Source: Conyzicola nivalis_A
GTDB taxonomy: Bacteria > Actinomycetota > Actinomycetes > Actinomycetales > Microbacteriaceae
Direction of reading: 5' to 3'
DNA length: 64,000 nt
Assembly: GCF_040548875.1 (NCBI RefSeq)
Contig: NZ_JBEPSJ010000002.1
Location: 248,001-312,000 of the forward strand
Within the stretch, counting starts at the first letter, position 1, and each line of letters begins with the position of its first letter. The notes beneath the pieces were generated by a model. It was not told the DNA's origin. It made no database searches and saw only the letters and a program-made list of their open reading frames with translations. The position numbers were made by a program, and so were the translations under genes. This document shows positions 24,450-33,659 of this stretch, in pieces.

Positions 24450-25583
24450 CTACACCGCGAGCGCTCCCATCCTCGAGTGGGCCACAGCGGCAGGGCGTTC
24501 GACGGTCGTGGTTAGCTGTCGAGTCTCGCCATATTCTGCCGCGGAGGTGATCGACTCCATGATGTCGAGCACGTGCATGGCCATGTCTCCCGAGGCTCGG
24601 TGACCGCGCCCCTCGTCGATGGCGACGGCCATCTCGGCCAACCCGTAGCCCCGCCCGGCGCCGAGGAAGCCCGCCGAGTCTGGAACGTTCCGCCAGGTGC
24701 GGCTCGTGTCGAGCAGTTGCACTGTGCCGTCGAAGATATTCGGGTCGGGCACCGACACCGAGCCCGCGGTACCGAAGACCTCGATGCGAGGAAGATTGCT
24801 CCCCCACACTTCGAAGCTGAGGAGGACTGTCGAGATCGCTCCTCCGGCGTGGTGCAGAATCGCGGCGACGTGCGTGTCGATGTCTACGTCAACGGCGGTG
24901 CCGGCCTGGGGGCCGGTGGCGATCAGACGGGTGCGGTCGGACCGGCTCGCGGCTGCGGAGACGGTCACGACGGGGCCCAGCAGCGTGACGAGCGAGGTCA
25001 GGTAGTACGGCCCCATGTCGAAGAGCGGCCCGCCGCCCGGCTGGTAGTAGAACTTCGGCGCGGGGTGCCACAGCTCGTGGCCCGGTGCGGTCCAGTTCGC
25101 CGTGGCGCCGATCGGCTCACCGATCTCTCCGCGGTCGATCACGTCGCGCGCGGTCTGAATACCCGTTCCGAGGACGGTGTCCGGCGCGCTGCCCACGCGC
25201 AGTCCGCGTGAGCGGGCGAGCTCGAGAACACCTCGACCTTCGGCGAGCTGCAACGCGAGCGGCTTCTCCACGTAGACGTGTTTACCCGCCAGCAGGGCCG
25301 CGATCGACACGTCGACGTGTGCGGCGGGAACCGTCAGGTTGAGCACCACATCGACATCCGCAGATGCGAGGAGGTCGTCGACAGACCGGGCTTCGACCGA
25401 AGCGGCGGACGCCACGGTCGCCGCCTTCTGCATGTCTAGGTCGGCGACCGCGACGAGCCGCAGTTGCGGGAGCCGGCTCATGCTGGCCAGATACTGGTCG
25501 CTGATGACGCCCGTTCCGATCAGGCCGACGCGGAGGGGAGATTCCAGCGCTTCGACGACCGAGGGCTCGGACGCCGTGCTCAC
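24450..25583 (-). CDS. Gfo/Idh/MocA oxidoreductase (ThuB-like)
   Basis: A 377-residue NAD(P)-dependent sugar dehydrogenase. The Rossmann fold starts RVGLIGTGVISDQYLASM and the signature YVEKPLALQLAEG contains the conserved EKP. GGPLFDMGPYYL carries the active-site region before the second domain. GTG 25583 shares GTGA with the ThuA-like gene. With ThuA and a sugar ABC importer, the closest known parallel is ThuB of the rhizobial trehalose system, where ThuA/ThuB act in making 3-keto sugars. Specific substrate not determined. Confidence 0.88.
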   Translation of the reverse strand: MSTASEPSVVEALESPLRVGLIGTGVISDQYLASMSRLPQLRLVAVADLDMQKAATVASAASVEARSVDDLLASADVDVVLNLTVPAAHVDVSIAALLAGKHVYVEKPLALQLAEGRGVLELARSRGLRVGSAPDTVLGTGIQTARDVIDRGEIGEPIGATANWTAPGHELWHPAPKFYYQPGGGPLFDMGPYYLTSLVTLLGPVVTVSAAASRSDRTRLIATGPQAGTAVDVDIDTHVAAILHHAGGAISTVLLSFEVWGSNLPRIEVFGTAGSVSVPDPNIFDGTVQLLDTSRTWRNVPDSAGFLGAGRGYGLAEMAVAIDEGRGHRASGDMAMHVLDIMESITSAAEYGETRQLTTTVERPAAVAHSRMGALAV

Positions 25584-26278
25584 GAACGAGCCGCCCACAG
25601 CAGCCCCCTCTCGGTGATGGCGCGAACGGACGGGTTCATGAGGACCTCGAGGCGGTGCCCCGGCGTCGAGACGAACACGCGGCCCTCGCCCCAGTACCGC
25701 TTCCAGACCGCAGGCGATCGGATCGGCTCGTGCCAGGGATCGCCGGGGCGCACCGGCTGAGTGGTGGTGGCGAGCACGTCCATGTAGCCGTCGGCGAGCA
25801 CCCAGTACTGCTCGGAGTCGATCACGAAGTCGTCGAGACCCTGCATGATCGGATCGCTGCGCCCTGAGTCGGTGAGATTGATCTCGTGCGGACGGTAGTT
25901 GTCTGACTGCTCGCCGGTTCGCTCGTGCGGCGCAAGCCCGGGGTGGGCGACGAACTGCCCACCGACCAGCTGGAGGTAGTCGGCGCTGTTGCGGTAGGAG
26001 TCGACTATTCCCCCGTGCCATCCCGCGAGTCCGGTGCCCGCCGCGACAGCGTCGCGCAGTGCCTCGAGCTCGGGCTTCTCGATCGTGCTCTTCGTCACCG
26101 TCTGCACGATCAGGTCGACGGTCGCGAGGTAGCCGGGCTCGCTGTAGACGAGCGGCGAGTCCTCGACCCGCACGGTGAAGCCCTCCGACTCGAGGAACGA
26201 GCGCATGGCATCGCTCGTCTCCTCCGGCTGGTGTCCGAACCATCCTCCGCGCACCATGAGCGCACTGCGGCGGGTCAC
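25580..26278 (-). CDS. ThuA domain-containing protein (trehalose utilisation)
   Basis: A 232-residue protein with the class-I glutamine-amidotransferase-like ThuA fold: ALMVRGGWFGHQPEETS at the start, a central GLAGWHGGIVDSY, and GRVFVSTPGHRLEVL near the end. GTG 26278 is in a GTGA overlap with the upstream permease; the reading frame continues further but over coding sequence of that permease. ThuA proteins accompany Gfo/Idh dehydrogenases in 3-keto-sugar pathways; the reaction is incompletely defined. Confidence 0.88.
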   Translation of the reverse strand: MTRRSALMVRGGWFGHQPEETSDAMRSFLESEGFTVRVEDSPLVYSEPGYLATVDLIVQTVTKSTIEKPELEALRDAVAAGTGLAGWHGGIVDSYRNSADYLQLVGGQFVAHPGLAPHERTGEQSDNYRPHEINLTDSGRSDPIMQGLDDFVIDSEQYWVLADGYMDVLATTTQPVRPGDPWHEPIRSPAVWKRYWGEGRVFVSTPGHRLEVLMNPSVRAITERGLLWAARS

Positions 26279-27102
26279 TTGCTGAACCCCGCGGTCATGC
26301 CGCTCACGAGCTGACGCCGACCGAGGATGTAGAGAGCGAGGATGGGCAGCGTCGAGAGGACCACTGCGGCCATGATGCCGGGTACGTTGACATTGAATTC
26401 TCCTTGAAAGGTCCAGAGGGACAGGGGCAGAACGCGATTTTCCGGGCTCTGGGTGAGCACGAGCGCGAACAGGAAGCCGTTCCACACGGTGAGTGCGTCG
26501 TAGACCGCGACGGTGACGATCGCGGGTCGTGCGAGGGGGAATACCAACGACCAGAGGATGCGCCACTGGCCGGAGCCGTCGACGCGCATCGACTCGAACA
26601 GCTCCTTCGGAATGTCGCGCACGAAGTTCACGAGGATCAACACGGTCACGGGTATCGCGAACCCGATGGAGGGCAGGATGATCGCCAGCAACGAGTCGTA
26701 GAGTCCGGCCTTGCTGAGCATGTAGAACAACGGCACGATCGTCGCCTGAAGCGGGATCGCCAGACCCATCAACAGGAGGGTGAACGACACCCTCGCCGTC
26801 CAGCGGGTGGAGCGCACGATCACGAACGCTGCCATCAACGAGACTGCGACGGTGACCGCGACGGTGGCGACGGTCACGATGACGCTGTTGCCGAGGTAGA
26901 GCAGGAAACCCCGCTCGAGCACCAGCGCATACGATTCCAGCGTCGGATTCGACGGCGGAAGCAGCTGGTTGTCTGTGAAGTACCCCTCCTGTCGGCGGAG
27001 GCTCGTGATGACGACGTAGTAGATCGGCACGATGATGACGGCCAGCCAGACGAATCCTCCGACCGCCCCGAGTACGTTCGGGCGACGCGACTGGACGCTC
27101 AC
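26275..27102 (-). CDS. Sugar ABC transporter permease (MalG/ThuG type)
   Basis: A 275-residue permease with six helices. The EAA-type loop reads ELFESMRVDGSGQWRILWSLV, in which the usual second Ala is replaced (EAA becomes ESM). GTG 27102 is preceded by GGAGGG and overlaps the other permease gene by GTGA. It forms the channel with the MalF-type partner. Confidence 0.9.
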   Translation of the reverse strand: MSVQSRRPNVLGAVGGFVWLAVIIVPIYYVVITSLRRQEGYFTDNQLLPPSNPTLESYALVLERGFLLYLGNSVIVTVATVAVTVAVSLMAAFVIVRSTRWTARVSFTLLLMGLAIPLQATIVPLFYMLSKAGLYDSLLAIILPSIGFAIPVTVLILVNFVRDIPKELFESMRVDGSGQWRILWSLVFPLARPAIVTVAVYDALTVWNGFLFALVLTQSPENRVLPLSLWTFQGEFNVNVPGIMAAVVLSTLPILALYILGRRQLVSGMTAGFSK

Positions 27103-28046
27103 ATTCCCTCCTGCTGGCTGCGCATCTTCGCGAAGCCGCTGAAGCTGGTGATGCCGGAGGCGATCAGCAGGCCGAGAGCGACGAGGACCATCGCGAGCAC
27201 GCTCGCCCCTCCCATGTCGTTGGCCGCGAAGCCGGTGAGGTACATGTCGACGGGGAGGATGCGGATGCCGAATCCCGGCACTCCGCCGGTGAGCACGAAG
27301 ATCACGTCGAAGTAGGTGAGGGACCCGACCAGCATGATCGTCGACGAGGTGACGACGGTGTTGCGGATCTGGGGCCAGGTGACGTTCACGAAAGTCTGGA
27401 GCCGGTTCGCGCCATCCAGCTCGGCGGCCTCGAACAGCGATGGCGGAATCTGCCGCACCCCGGCTTGGTAGAGGAGGGAGTGGAACGGCACGAACTGCCA
27501 CGCGATGATGAAGATCACTATCACGAGGATGAGGTCGGGGTCGCCGAGCCAGTCCTGCCGGAGCCACGGAATGCCCAGCGATGCGCCCAGGCCGAAGTTC
27601 GGGTCGAGGATCGACTTGAACGCCAGCGCGACGGCGGCGGACGACAGGATGAGGGGCAGGAAGAACAGGGTAGCGAGCACGGCCCGGTACCTCTGCTTGC
27701 CTGCGATGAAGACGCCGATGAACAGGCTGATCGGGGTCTGGACCAGCCACGAGATCACGACCACCTTCACACTCAGCATCAGCCCGTTGACGAAGCTGTC
27801 GGAGGCGAGGATGCGAAACCAGTTGTCGAAACCGGCCCACGTCGGGTCGGAGATCGCATCCCACCTGGTGAAGCTCAGGTAGAGCGCCACGGCGAGGGGC
27901 ACCACCACGAAGAGCGCGTAGAGCACGAGCGCGGGCAGCAGAAGCAACGAGCTGGGCTCGTCCTTCTTGAGACGACCCTTGACCGCCGTCTCGTGAAGCG
28001 GGCGGGGCGAGGAGATCGTCTCCGGCGCTCTTGTCAGGACGCTCAC
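27099..28046 (-). CDS. Sugar ABC transporter permease (MalF/ThuF type)
   Basis: A 315-residue permease with a cytoplasmic N-terminus of about 35 residues and six helices. The EAA loop is LFEAAELDGANRLQTFVNVTWP. GTG 28046 overlaps the binding-protein stop by GTGA. Together with the next gene it makes a CUT1-type importer that must borrow an ATPase, since none is coded here. Confidence 0.9.
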   Translation of the reverse strand: MSVLTRAPETISSPRPLHETAVKGRLKKDEPSSLLLLPALVLYALFVVVPLAVALYLSFTRWDAISDPTWAGFDNWFRILASDSFVNGLMLSVKVVVISWLVQTPISLFIGVFIAGKQRYRAVLATLFFLPLILSSAAVALAFKSILDPNFGLGASLGIPWLRQDWLGDPDLILVIVIFIIAWQFVPFHSLLYQAGVRQIPPSLFEAAELDGANRLQTFVNVTWPQIRNTVVTSSTIMLVGSLTYFDVIFVLTGGVPGFGIRILPVDMYLTGFAANDMGGASVLAMVLVALGLLIASGITSFSGFAKMRSQQEGM

Positions 28047-29344
28047 TGCGCGGCGCTCGAGTTCATCGCCTCAGAGAACTCTGCGGGAGTGATCGAGAGC
28101 GTGAACAGTCGGTCGAGGTTCGTGAGGAGGGCCTGCGCCTGGGCCGGATCGAGCGCCTGGTCCCACGACATCTGGAAGCTCGGTGCTTCACTGATGAGCT
28201 CGTAGACGAGCCCGCCGAAGTCGGCGTCCTCGCTCTCGCCGATGGCCGTGTCGATGCCGGCGAGCGGTGGTACCTGGTTCGCGGCGATGAGACGGTCGAC
28301 GAATGCCTCGTTCCAGAGGCCTTCCTTGAGATAGTCGATCGCCACGTCTTGCTGCTCTTCTGAAGCATCCGCGGAGACGGAGAAGTAGCTCGTGGGGTTG
28401 CCGACCACGTTCGCCGGGTCGCCGATGCCGCCGTCGACGGTGGGGAAGGTGGCGTATCCGAGCGAGTTCTCGGCGAACTCCGGAGCCTGCGACCGGAAGG
28501 TGCTGTTCACCCAGGTCCCCTGCAAGACCATCGCCGCTTTACCCGTGTAGACGAGTGCGGCGTCGGCGCTCGAATCGGTAGTGACCGACGCGAAGCCCTC
28601 GGCGAACCCGCCGGCCTCGACGAGCTCCTGAATGAGGGTGTTGGCCTCCACCACGGCGGGGTGCGACCACGCGTCCTCCTCCCCGGCGAGAATCGCGGCG
28701 AAGACCTCCGGGCCGCCGATGCGGTCGACGAGGTACTCCTGCCACATCAGTTCGGGCCACTTGCTGCCACCGGCGAGCGCGAAGGGGGCGACGCCCGCGT
28801 CGTTCAGGGTGGAGACGACGTCGAGCAGGTCGTCCCAGGTCTCGGGCGGCTTCACTCCGGCGGAGTCCATGACGTCTTTGTTGTAGTAGATCACCACGGG
28901 TGCGACGGCTTTCATCGGCACCGCGTACACGGCTCCGTCGAACGTCACGGGTTCGAGGGCGAAGGGCAGAAAGCGATCGGAGACGTCGGCGAGCGAATCG
29001 GTGAGGTCGAGCACCTTGCCGGCGTCGACATACGACTCGAGCACTCCCCCGCCCTTGTTGTAGATCAGGGTCGGCGCTGCTCCGGCACCGACCGCGGTGC
29101 GCACCTTCGTCTTGTAGGCCTCGCCTTCGAAGTAGCTGGCGGCGATCGGCGCATCGGAGTTGGCCGTGTTCCAGTCGGCGATGGAGGGGTCGAGGATCTC
29201 CTCCTGGTCGGAGGTTATCCCCCAGAGGGTGACGTCTGTCGAGTTCGCCGAGCTCGAGCTGCACGCGGCGATCGAGACCGTGAGCCCGGCTACGACCGCG
29301 AGGGTCGCGATTCTTCGAGACGTGGTTGAAGTATGAAGCGTCAT
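28043..29344 (-). CDS. Sugar-binding lipoprotein of ABC transporter (ThuE-like)
   Basis: A 433-residue binding protein. The signal peptide ends in VSIAACSSSS, so lipidation at about residue 28 anchors it outside the membrane. VTLWGITSDQEEIL opens the first lobe and YAVPMKAVAPVVIYYNKDVM is a hallmark stretch of SBP_bac_1/8. ATG 29344 follows TAGGAG. It is the first structural gene of the thu-like cluster, 102 bp after the LacI gene on the same strand. Confidence 0.9.
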   Translation of the reverse strand: MTLHTSTTSRRIATLAVVAGLTVSIAACSSSSANSTDVTLWGITSDQEEILDPSIADWNTANSDAPIAASYFEGEAYKTKVRTAVGAGAAPTLIYNKGGGVLESYVDAGKVLDLTDSLADVSDRFLPFALEPVTFDGAVYAVPMKAVAPVVIYYNKDVMDSAGVKPPETWDDLLDVVSTLNDAGVAPFALAGGSKWPELMWQEYLVDRIGGPEVFAAILAGEEDAWSHPAVVEANTLIQELVEAGGFAEGFASVTTDSSADAALVYTGKAAMVLQGTWVNSTFRSQAPEFAENSLGYATFPTVDGGIGDPANVVGNPTSYFSVSADASEEQQDVAIDYLKEGLWNEAFVDRLIAANQVPPLAGIDTAIGESEDADFGGLVYELISEAPSFQMSWDQALDPAQAQALLTNLDRLFTLSITPAEFSEAMNSSAAQ

Positions 29345-29446
29345 TGCTTACTCCTAAGAGGTTCGGCCAGGGGTGTCGCACCGCTGTCCATCGGTGAGGT
29401 GACGTTATTCGAGCGCGACGGCGACCCGCAACAATTCGTGACTGAT

Positions 29447-30472
29447 CTAGAAACTTTTCGTTCGCGCGGTGCTCTCACGAACCACGAGAGTCGTCGAGAG
29501 CTCACGCCTCAGATCGGCGAGCTCCCCATCGTGCGGACGCAACACGATATCGATCGCGTCGACCGCCATCTGCGCGATGGGCTGGCGGACGGTGGTGAGG
29601 CTGGGCGCCATCCACCCGGCCACGGCGATGTCGTCGAAGCCGACGACGGAGAGATCGTCGGGGATGCTCAGCCCCAGCCGTCGGGCCGCTTCGTACACGC
29701 CGAGTGCCTCCATGTCGTTGGAGGCGAAGATCGCAGACGGACGGTCGTCGGAGTCGAGCAGCTTAATGCCCGCGGCGACGCCGGATTCGCGGGTGAATTG
29801 TCCGAGCACGACGCGCGTGGCGGGCACGGTGAGCCCGGCCGCGGTCATCGCGTGCCGGAAACCCGACAGCCGCGCGTGCGTGCACATCATGTCGCGGGGG
29901 CCGGTGATCATGGCGATGTCGGTGTGCCCCAGAGAGAGGAGATGTTCCGTCGCAGCGACCCCTCCCGCCCAGTTGGTGGCACCGACCGACGGCACGTCGG
30001 GGTCGGGGGACCCTGCGGGGTCGATCAGCACAAACGGGATGTTGCGCGTGCGCAGACGCCGCTTGTGCTCGGCCGACAGGTTCGTCAGCACGAGGACGAC
30101 GCCCACCGGCCGACGCCGCGCCACTCCCTCGATCCACGTCGAACCGGGGTCGTGCCTGGTCTCGGTCTGCGTGAGCACGATGTTCAGGCCGTGTCTGCGC
30201 ACCGCGGATTCGACGCCGCGAACGATCTCGAGCGCCCACATGCTCGACAGCGCCTGCTCGACCACGACCTCCACCAGTCCGCCGGCGCCGCCGCTGTCGC
30301 CCCGTCGCAGATAACCGTGCTCGTGCAGCAGCTGCTCGACCCGCTCCCGCGTCTCCGCGGAAATCCCGCTACGGCCGTTCAACACCTTGGACACCGTGGA
30401 GAGCGACACCGACGCCTCGCGTGCGATTACCGCCATAGTCGGTCGTGTCTCGCTCGGAAAAGTTTCGTTCAT
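29447..30472 (-). CDS. LacI-family regulator (ThuR-like)
   Basis: A 341-residue repressor with the N-terminal TMAVIAREASVSLSTVSKVLNGRSG helix-turn-helix and hinge, followed by a sugar-sensing core (IPFVLIDPAGSPDPDVPSVG; DDLSVVGFDDIAVAGWMAPSLTTVRQP). Its position directly upstream of the binding-protein gene mirrors thuR in rhizobia. No clear operator palindrome was found in the 29345-29446 gap, so its target sites are uncertain. Confidence 0.9.
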   Translation of the reverse strand: MNETFPSETRPTMAVIAREASVSLSTVSKVLNGRSGISAETRERVEQLLHEHGYLRRGDSGGAGGLVEVVVEQALSSMWALEIVRGVESAVRRHGLNIVLTQTETRHDPGSTWIEGVARRRPVGVVLVLTNLSAEHKRRLRTRNIPFVLIDPAGSPDPDVPSVGATNWAGGVAATEHLLSLGHTDIAMITGPRDMMCTHARLSGFRHAMTAAGLTVPATRVVLGQFTRESGVAAGIKLLDSDDRPSAIFASNDMEALGVYEAARRLGLSIPDDLSVVGFDDIAVAGWMAPSLTTVRQPIAQMAVDAIDIVLRPHDGELADLRRELSTTLVVRESTARTKSF

Positions 30473-30546
30473 GCCGCCGACACTAGTCGCGAGCGACCGG
30501 GCGATCTAGGGTGAAGGGACAAAGCTGAATCGCCTACGCTCGGCAG

Positions 30547-31554
30547 ATGACCGACGCGCCGCTCGACTCCCTGCTCGACGGCCCGCGCGGCCGCCGGCTG
30601 TGCCTCGGACTGCTCGACACGTCGCAGCCGCTGGGCTCACTCGCGTACTACGCGGCGCGGTCCCCCGCCGAGCTGCCGGCGCTCGTCGGTGCCGTCGCCG
30701 AGGCATCCGTCCCCCTCGACGCCGCCTCGCTGCTCGACGCGCTCGAGACCGCCGTGTCGACCGCGATGTACTGGCAGCCGCCCGACGAGACCGACGTACT
30801 GCTGCAGCACCCGTCGTTGATCGCCGCCCTCGAGCCCATCGCGCGGCTGGTCGCTGGCGCCCTGGAGACGGCGTGGTGGTCGACGCCGGTCGCCGTGGAC
30901 GATCAGCACCGGGTGCAGTGGACGGATGTCTCGTCCCGGCCGCTCCCCACCCCGACCAGCACGTCCGAGCGCCTCGCGAGGTGGAAGGCGCACACCCTCG
31001 CTGACGAGCGTCGCGCGGCGGAACGACCGGCCGACGTCACCGCGCTGTACGGCGGCGAATGGTGGTCGATCCCCGCGCACGCCGAGCTGATCACGACGAC
31101 ACGCTCGCTGCCCGGGCTCGGGGCGGCGAAGCTGCGGCTGGTCGAAGACGACTTCGGCTGGACCGGGGCGGATGTCACGCCGCTGCGCCCTCTCGCCGCG
31201 ACCCGCACGTTCGAGATCACCGGCCCCGCCGACTGGGTCGAGCTCGCCGGCCGCTACCCGCTCGAGGTGACGCTCTCCCGCCGCCACGAATGGTGGCGGG
31301 TTACCGGCCGCGACGGGGGCTGGGTCGTCCCCGACTGGCAGGCCGTGGCATCCGACTTCGATGCGGTTCATCTCACCGTCGCCGGCTATCTCGTCTCGGC
31401 CGGGCGCGCTCTACCCGTGGGCGAGGCGGCCACGATGCTCGCGGGCTGGGATCCGGACGAGACCTACTGGCTGGGCGACGTGCTGGAGTCGGCCGGCGCG
31501 TCGGTGCACTGGCAGCGCGACGCCTCCGTCGACGGCCCCTGGTCGCCCCGATAG
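30547..31554 (+). CDS. Conserved hypothetical protein, 335 residues
   Basis: A soluble protein, Trp-rich and acidic, without a signal peptide or membrane helix. Recurring features are a leucine/aspartate-rich N-terminus, ERLARWKAHTLADERR at about 140-155 and a C-terminal region with repeated WW, WR and W-Q elements (HEWWRVTGRDGGWVVPDW). Proteins of this shape occur across actinobacteria as unannotated singletons (from memory). I cannot assign a function. It is divergent from the LacI gene, 74 bp away. Confidence 0.75.
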   Translation: MTDAPLDSLLDGPRGRRLCLGLLDTSQPLGSLAYYAARSPAELPALVGAVAEASVPLDAASLLDALETAVSTAMYWQPPDETDVLLQHPSLIAALEPIARLVAGALETAWWSTPVAVDDQHRVQWTDVSSRPLPTPTSTSERLARWKAHTLADERRAAERPADVTALYGGEWWSIPAHAELITTTRSLPGLGAAKLRLVEDDFGWTGADVTPLRPLAATRTFEITGPADWVELAGRYPLEVTLSRRHEWWRVTGRDGGWVVPDWQAVASDFDAVHLTVAGYLVSAGRALPVGEAATMLAGWDPDETYWLGDVLESAGASVHWQRDASVDGPWSPR

Positions 31555-31646
31555 TCGCCGCCCGCCTCCGTCACAGGAACAGCGTGTGTTCTGTCCTACC
31601 TAGTACGAAGCGTTTCCCACCGCAATCTGACTAGAGAGAAGAACAA

Positions 31647-32363
31647 ATGTCTGACACGAACCCGACCGTCGTTCTCGTTCACGGCGCCTTCGCCGAGTCG
31701 TCGAGCTGGAACGGCGTCATCCGCACACTCACGCAGTCGGGGCTCACGGTCGTCGCCGCGGCGAACCCGCTGCGCAGCCTCTCCGGCGACGCGGCCTACG
31801 TGCGCGACGTCGTCGCGTCCATCGGCGGCCCCGTCGTGCTCGTCGGCCACTCCTACGGCGGAATGGTCATCACCGAGGCGTCCGCCGACAACGCGTCCGT
31901 CGTGGGCCTCGTCTACGTCGCGGCATTCGTGCCCGGGCAGGGGCAGAGTGCCCTGGAGCTGTCGGGCAGCGAGCCGGGCAGCACCCTCGGCGACGCCCTG
32001 AGCGCCTATCCGGTGGCGACCGGAGGCAATGACCTGATGATCCGGCAGGAGCTGTTCCACCACCAGTTCGCGGCCGACGTCTCCGAGGGAGAGGCCGGGC
32101 TGATGGCGGCGACCCAGCGTCCGGTGACGGATGTCGCGTTGTCGGAGGGCCTCGCCGCCGCGACTCCGGGGTGGTCGAACATCCCCTCGTGGTTCGTCTT
32201 CGGCGACGCCGATCTGAACATCCCCGTGGCCGTCCACCGCGCGGGTGCCGAACGCGCCTCGTCGCGAGGGACCACGGAGATCGCCGGCGCCTCGCACGCG
32301 GTCGGAGTCTCTCAGCCCGACGCCGTCGCTGCAACGATCCTCGAGGCGGTCAACGCGGCATGA
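31647..32363 (+). CDS. Alpha/beta hydrolase
   Basis: A 238-residue hydrolase. The oxyanion motif is VLVHGAFAESSSW and the nucleophile elbow VLVGHSYGGM with S69. FVFGDADLNIPVA carries the likely acid and IAGASHAVGVSQP the catalytic His. The overall form matches the small esterase/haloperoxidase-like hydrolases of actinobacteria. ATG follows AGAGAGAAG. Substrate unknown. Confidence 0.88.
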   Translation: MSDTNPTVVLVHGAFAESSSWNGVIRTLTQSGLTVVAAANPLRSLSGDAAYVRDVVASIGGPVVLVGHSYGGMVITEASADNASVVGLVYVAAFVPGQGQSALELSGSEPGSTLGDALSAYPVATGGNDLMIRQELFHHQFAADVSEGEAGLMAATQRPVTDVALSEGLAAATPGWSNIPSWFVFGDADLNIPVAVHRAGAERASSRGTTEIAGASHAVGVSQPDAVAATILEAVNAA

Positions 32364-32397
32364 GCCGCGGGGTGGCGTCGCGTTGCCGCGGCGTCGC

Positions 32398-32685
32398 CTA
32401 GCTGAGCCGCTGCTCGAGGTGAACGGTGACGGCGTCGCCGATGTCCTTGCCGAGCCGTTTGCGCAGCTTCGCGTTGAGCGAGAGCATGTGGCTCCCCGCG
32501 CCGGTAGGCATGAACGCGGACGAGACGGGGACGCCGTCGACTGTCGCGGCCACCTTGACCGACTTGCCGGTGCCGAAGAACTCCGCCGAGCCGGGCATCT
32601 CGACGCACGCCCAGATCTCGCCCTTCACGTCGACGCCGATCGGCGCGACGAAGGTGTGGTCGAGGGCTTCGGGAAAAGAGGTCAT
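32398..32685 (-). CDS. DUF1905 domain protein
   Basis: A 95-residue protein with the DUF1905 pattern: GEIWACVEMPGSAEFFGTGKSVKVAATVDG, then SAFMPTGAGSHMLSLNAKLRKRLGKDIGDAV. The family adopts a small beta-barrel and is often fused to, or beside, YdeI-type (OmdA) proteins; here it is alone. Function unknown. Confidence 0.82.
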   Translation of the reverse strand: MTSFPEALDHTFVAPIGVDVKGEIWACVEMPGSAEFFGTGKSVKVAATVDGVPVSSAFMPTGAGSHMLSLNAKLRKRLGKDIGDAVTVHLEQRLS

Positions 32686-32759
32686 ATGAGATTCTCTTGG
32701 CAGACGCGGCCGCTGCGCTACCCGGTGTCGGCCGAAGCGACCGCGTGGGATCGTGAAGC

Positions 32760-33188
32760 ATGGAACCCCGCATCTCGGTGATCACCCTCGGCGTGGCCGA
32801 CCTCGACCGGTCGTACCGCTTCTATGCAGAAGGCCTCGGCCTTCCGACGACGCGCAAGGCGAGCGAGGGCATCGTCTTCTTCCAGACTCGTGGGGCCACG
32901 CTGGCCCTCTACCCGTACGAGTCTCTCGCCGACGACGTCGGCCCCGGCTGGAACGCGCCGCGCTCGCGGTTTCCGGGCATCACCCTGGCGCACAACGTAC
33001 GAGAACGGCACGAGGTCGACGAGGTGTTGGCCGCCGCGGTCGCGGCCGGGGCGACGATCGTCAAGACCGCGGATGACACGGACTGGGGAGGCTACTCGGG
33101 CTACTTCACCGACCCCGACGGCTACCTCTGGGAGATCGCCTGGGGCGCATTCGAGTTGAACGACGACGGGGCGCTCGCGGTGAGCTGA
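32760..33188 (+). CDS. VOC-family protein
   Basis: A 142-residue glyoxalase-fold protein: ISVITLGVADLDRSYRFYAEGLG at the start, GYSGYFTDPDGYLWEIAW at the end. Probable metal ligands are the C-terminal Glu of LWEIAW and residues near the N-terminal strand, but they are not conserved enough to assign a reaction. It converges with another VOC gene 2 bp away. Confidence 0.85.
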   Translation: MEPRISVITLGVADLDRSYRFYAEGLGLPTTRKASEGIVFFQTRGATLALYPYESLADDVGPGWNAPRSRFPGITLAHNVRERHEVDEVLAAAVAAGATIVKTADDTDWGGYSGYFTDPDGYLWEIAWGAFELNDDGALAVS

Positions 33189-33190
33189 GA

Positions 33191-33598
33191 CTAGCGCTGC
33201 TCCATCACCGCGAACAGCGAGTGGATGTTGCCCTCGGGGTCGGCGAAGAAGCCGGTCACGTGCCCCCAGTCCTGCTCAACAGGCTCGGCGATGGCGACGG
33301 CACCGCGCTCGAGCAGTGCGGCGAAGCGAGCCCGAACCAGTTCGGGCGTGGCGCACTCGAAGTTCAGCTCGACCGCCTGCCCGGCGCGCGGCGAGCGGAA
33401 CGAGGGGTGGTCGTGCGTGTGCGCCCCCATGCCCGCACGCCGGAAGATGGCGAGACGCACGCCGGTGCGACTGTCGAGCGCGACGTAGTCGGTCTCGCGT
33501 GTGACGACCGCGAACCCGAGGGCGTCTTCGTAGAACGTGGCCATCGCGGCCACGTCGTCGGCGAGCAGGGTGATGCCTTCGAGCGCGATTCCGTTCAT
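33191..33598 (-). CDS. VOC-family protein
   Basis: A 135-residue member of the VOC superfamily from ATG 33598 (MNGIALEGITLLADDVAAM). The second module ends with GHVTGFFADPEGNIHSLFAV. A His-rich loop, GMGAHTHDHPSF, is unusual and could add metal contacts. The four VOC genes in 18-34 kb are dissimilar enough not to be recent duplicates. Confidence 0.82.
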   Translation of the reverse strand: MNGIALEGITLLADDVAAMATFYEDALGFAVVTRETDYVALDSRTGVRLAIFRRAGMGAHTHDHPSFRSPRAGQAVELNFECATPELVRARFAALLERGAVAIAEPVEQDWGHVTGFFADPEGNIHSLFAVMEQR

Positions 33599-33659
33599 GC
33601 GACAGACGCTATCGGCACGCGCCGACATCGTCGGGCGACCCGGGCCGCGTCGAAGAATC

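Noticed and set aside
29450..29459. GAAACTTTTC as operator for the ThuR-like LacI protein
   Set aside because: A weak 10-bp dyad inside the end of the LacI coding sequence, without a second copy; too short to support.
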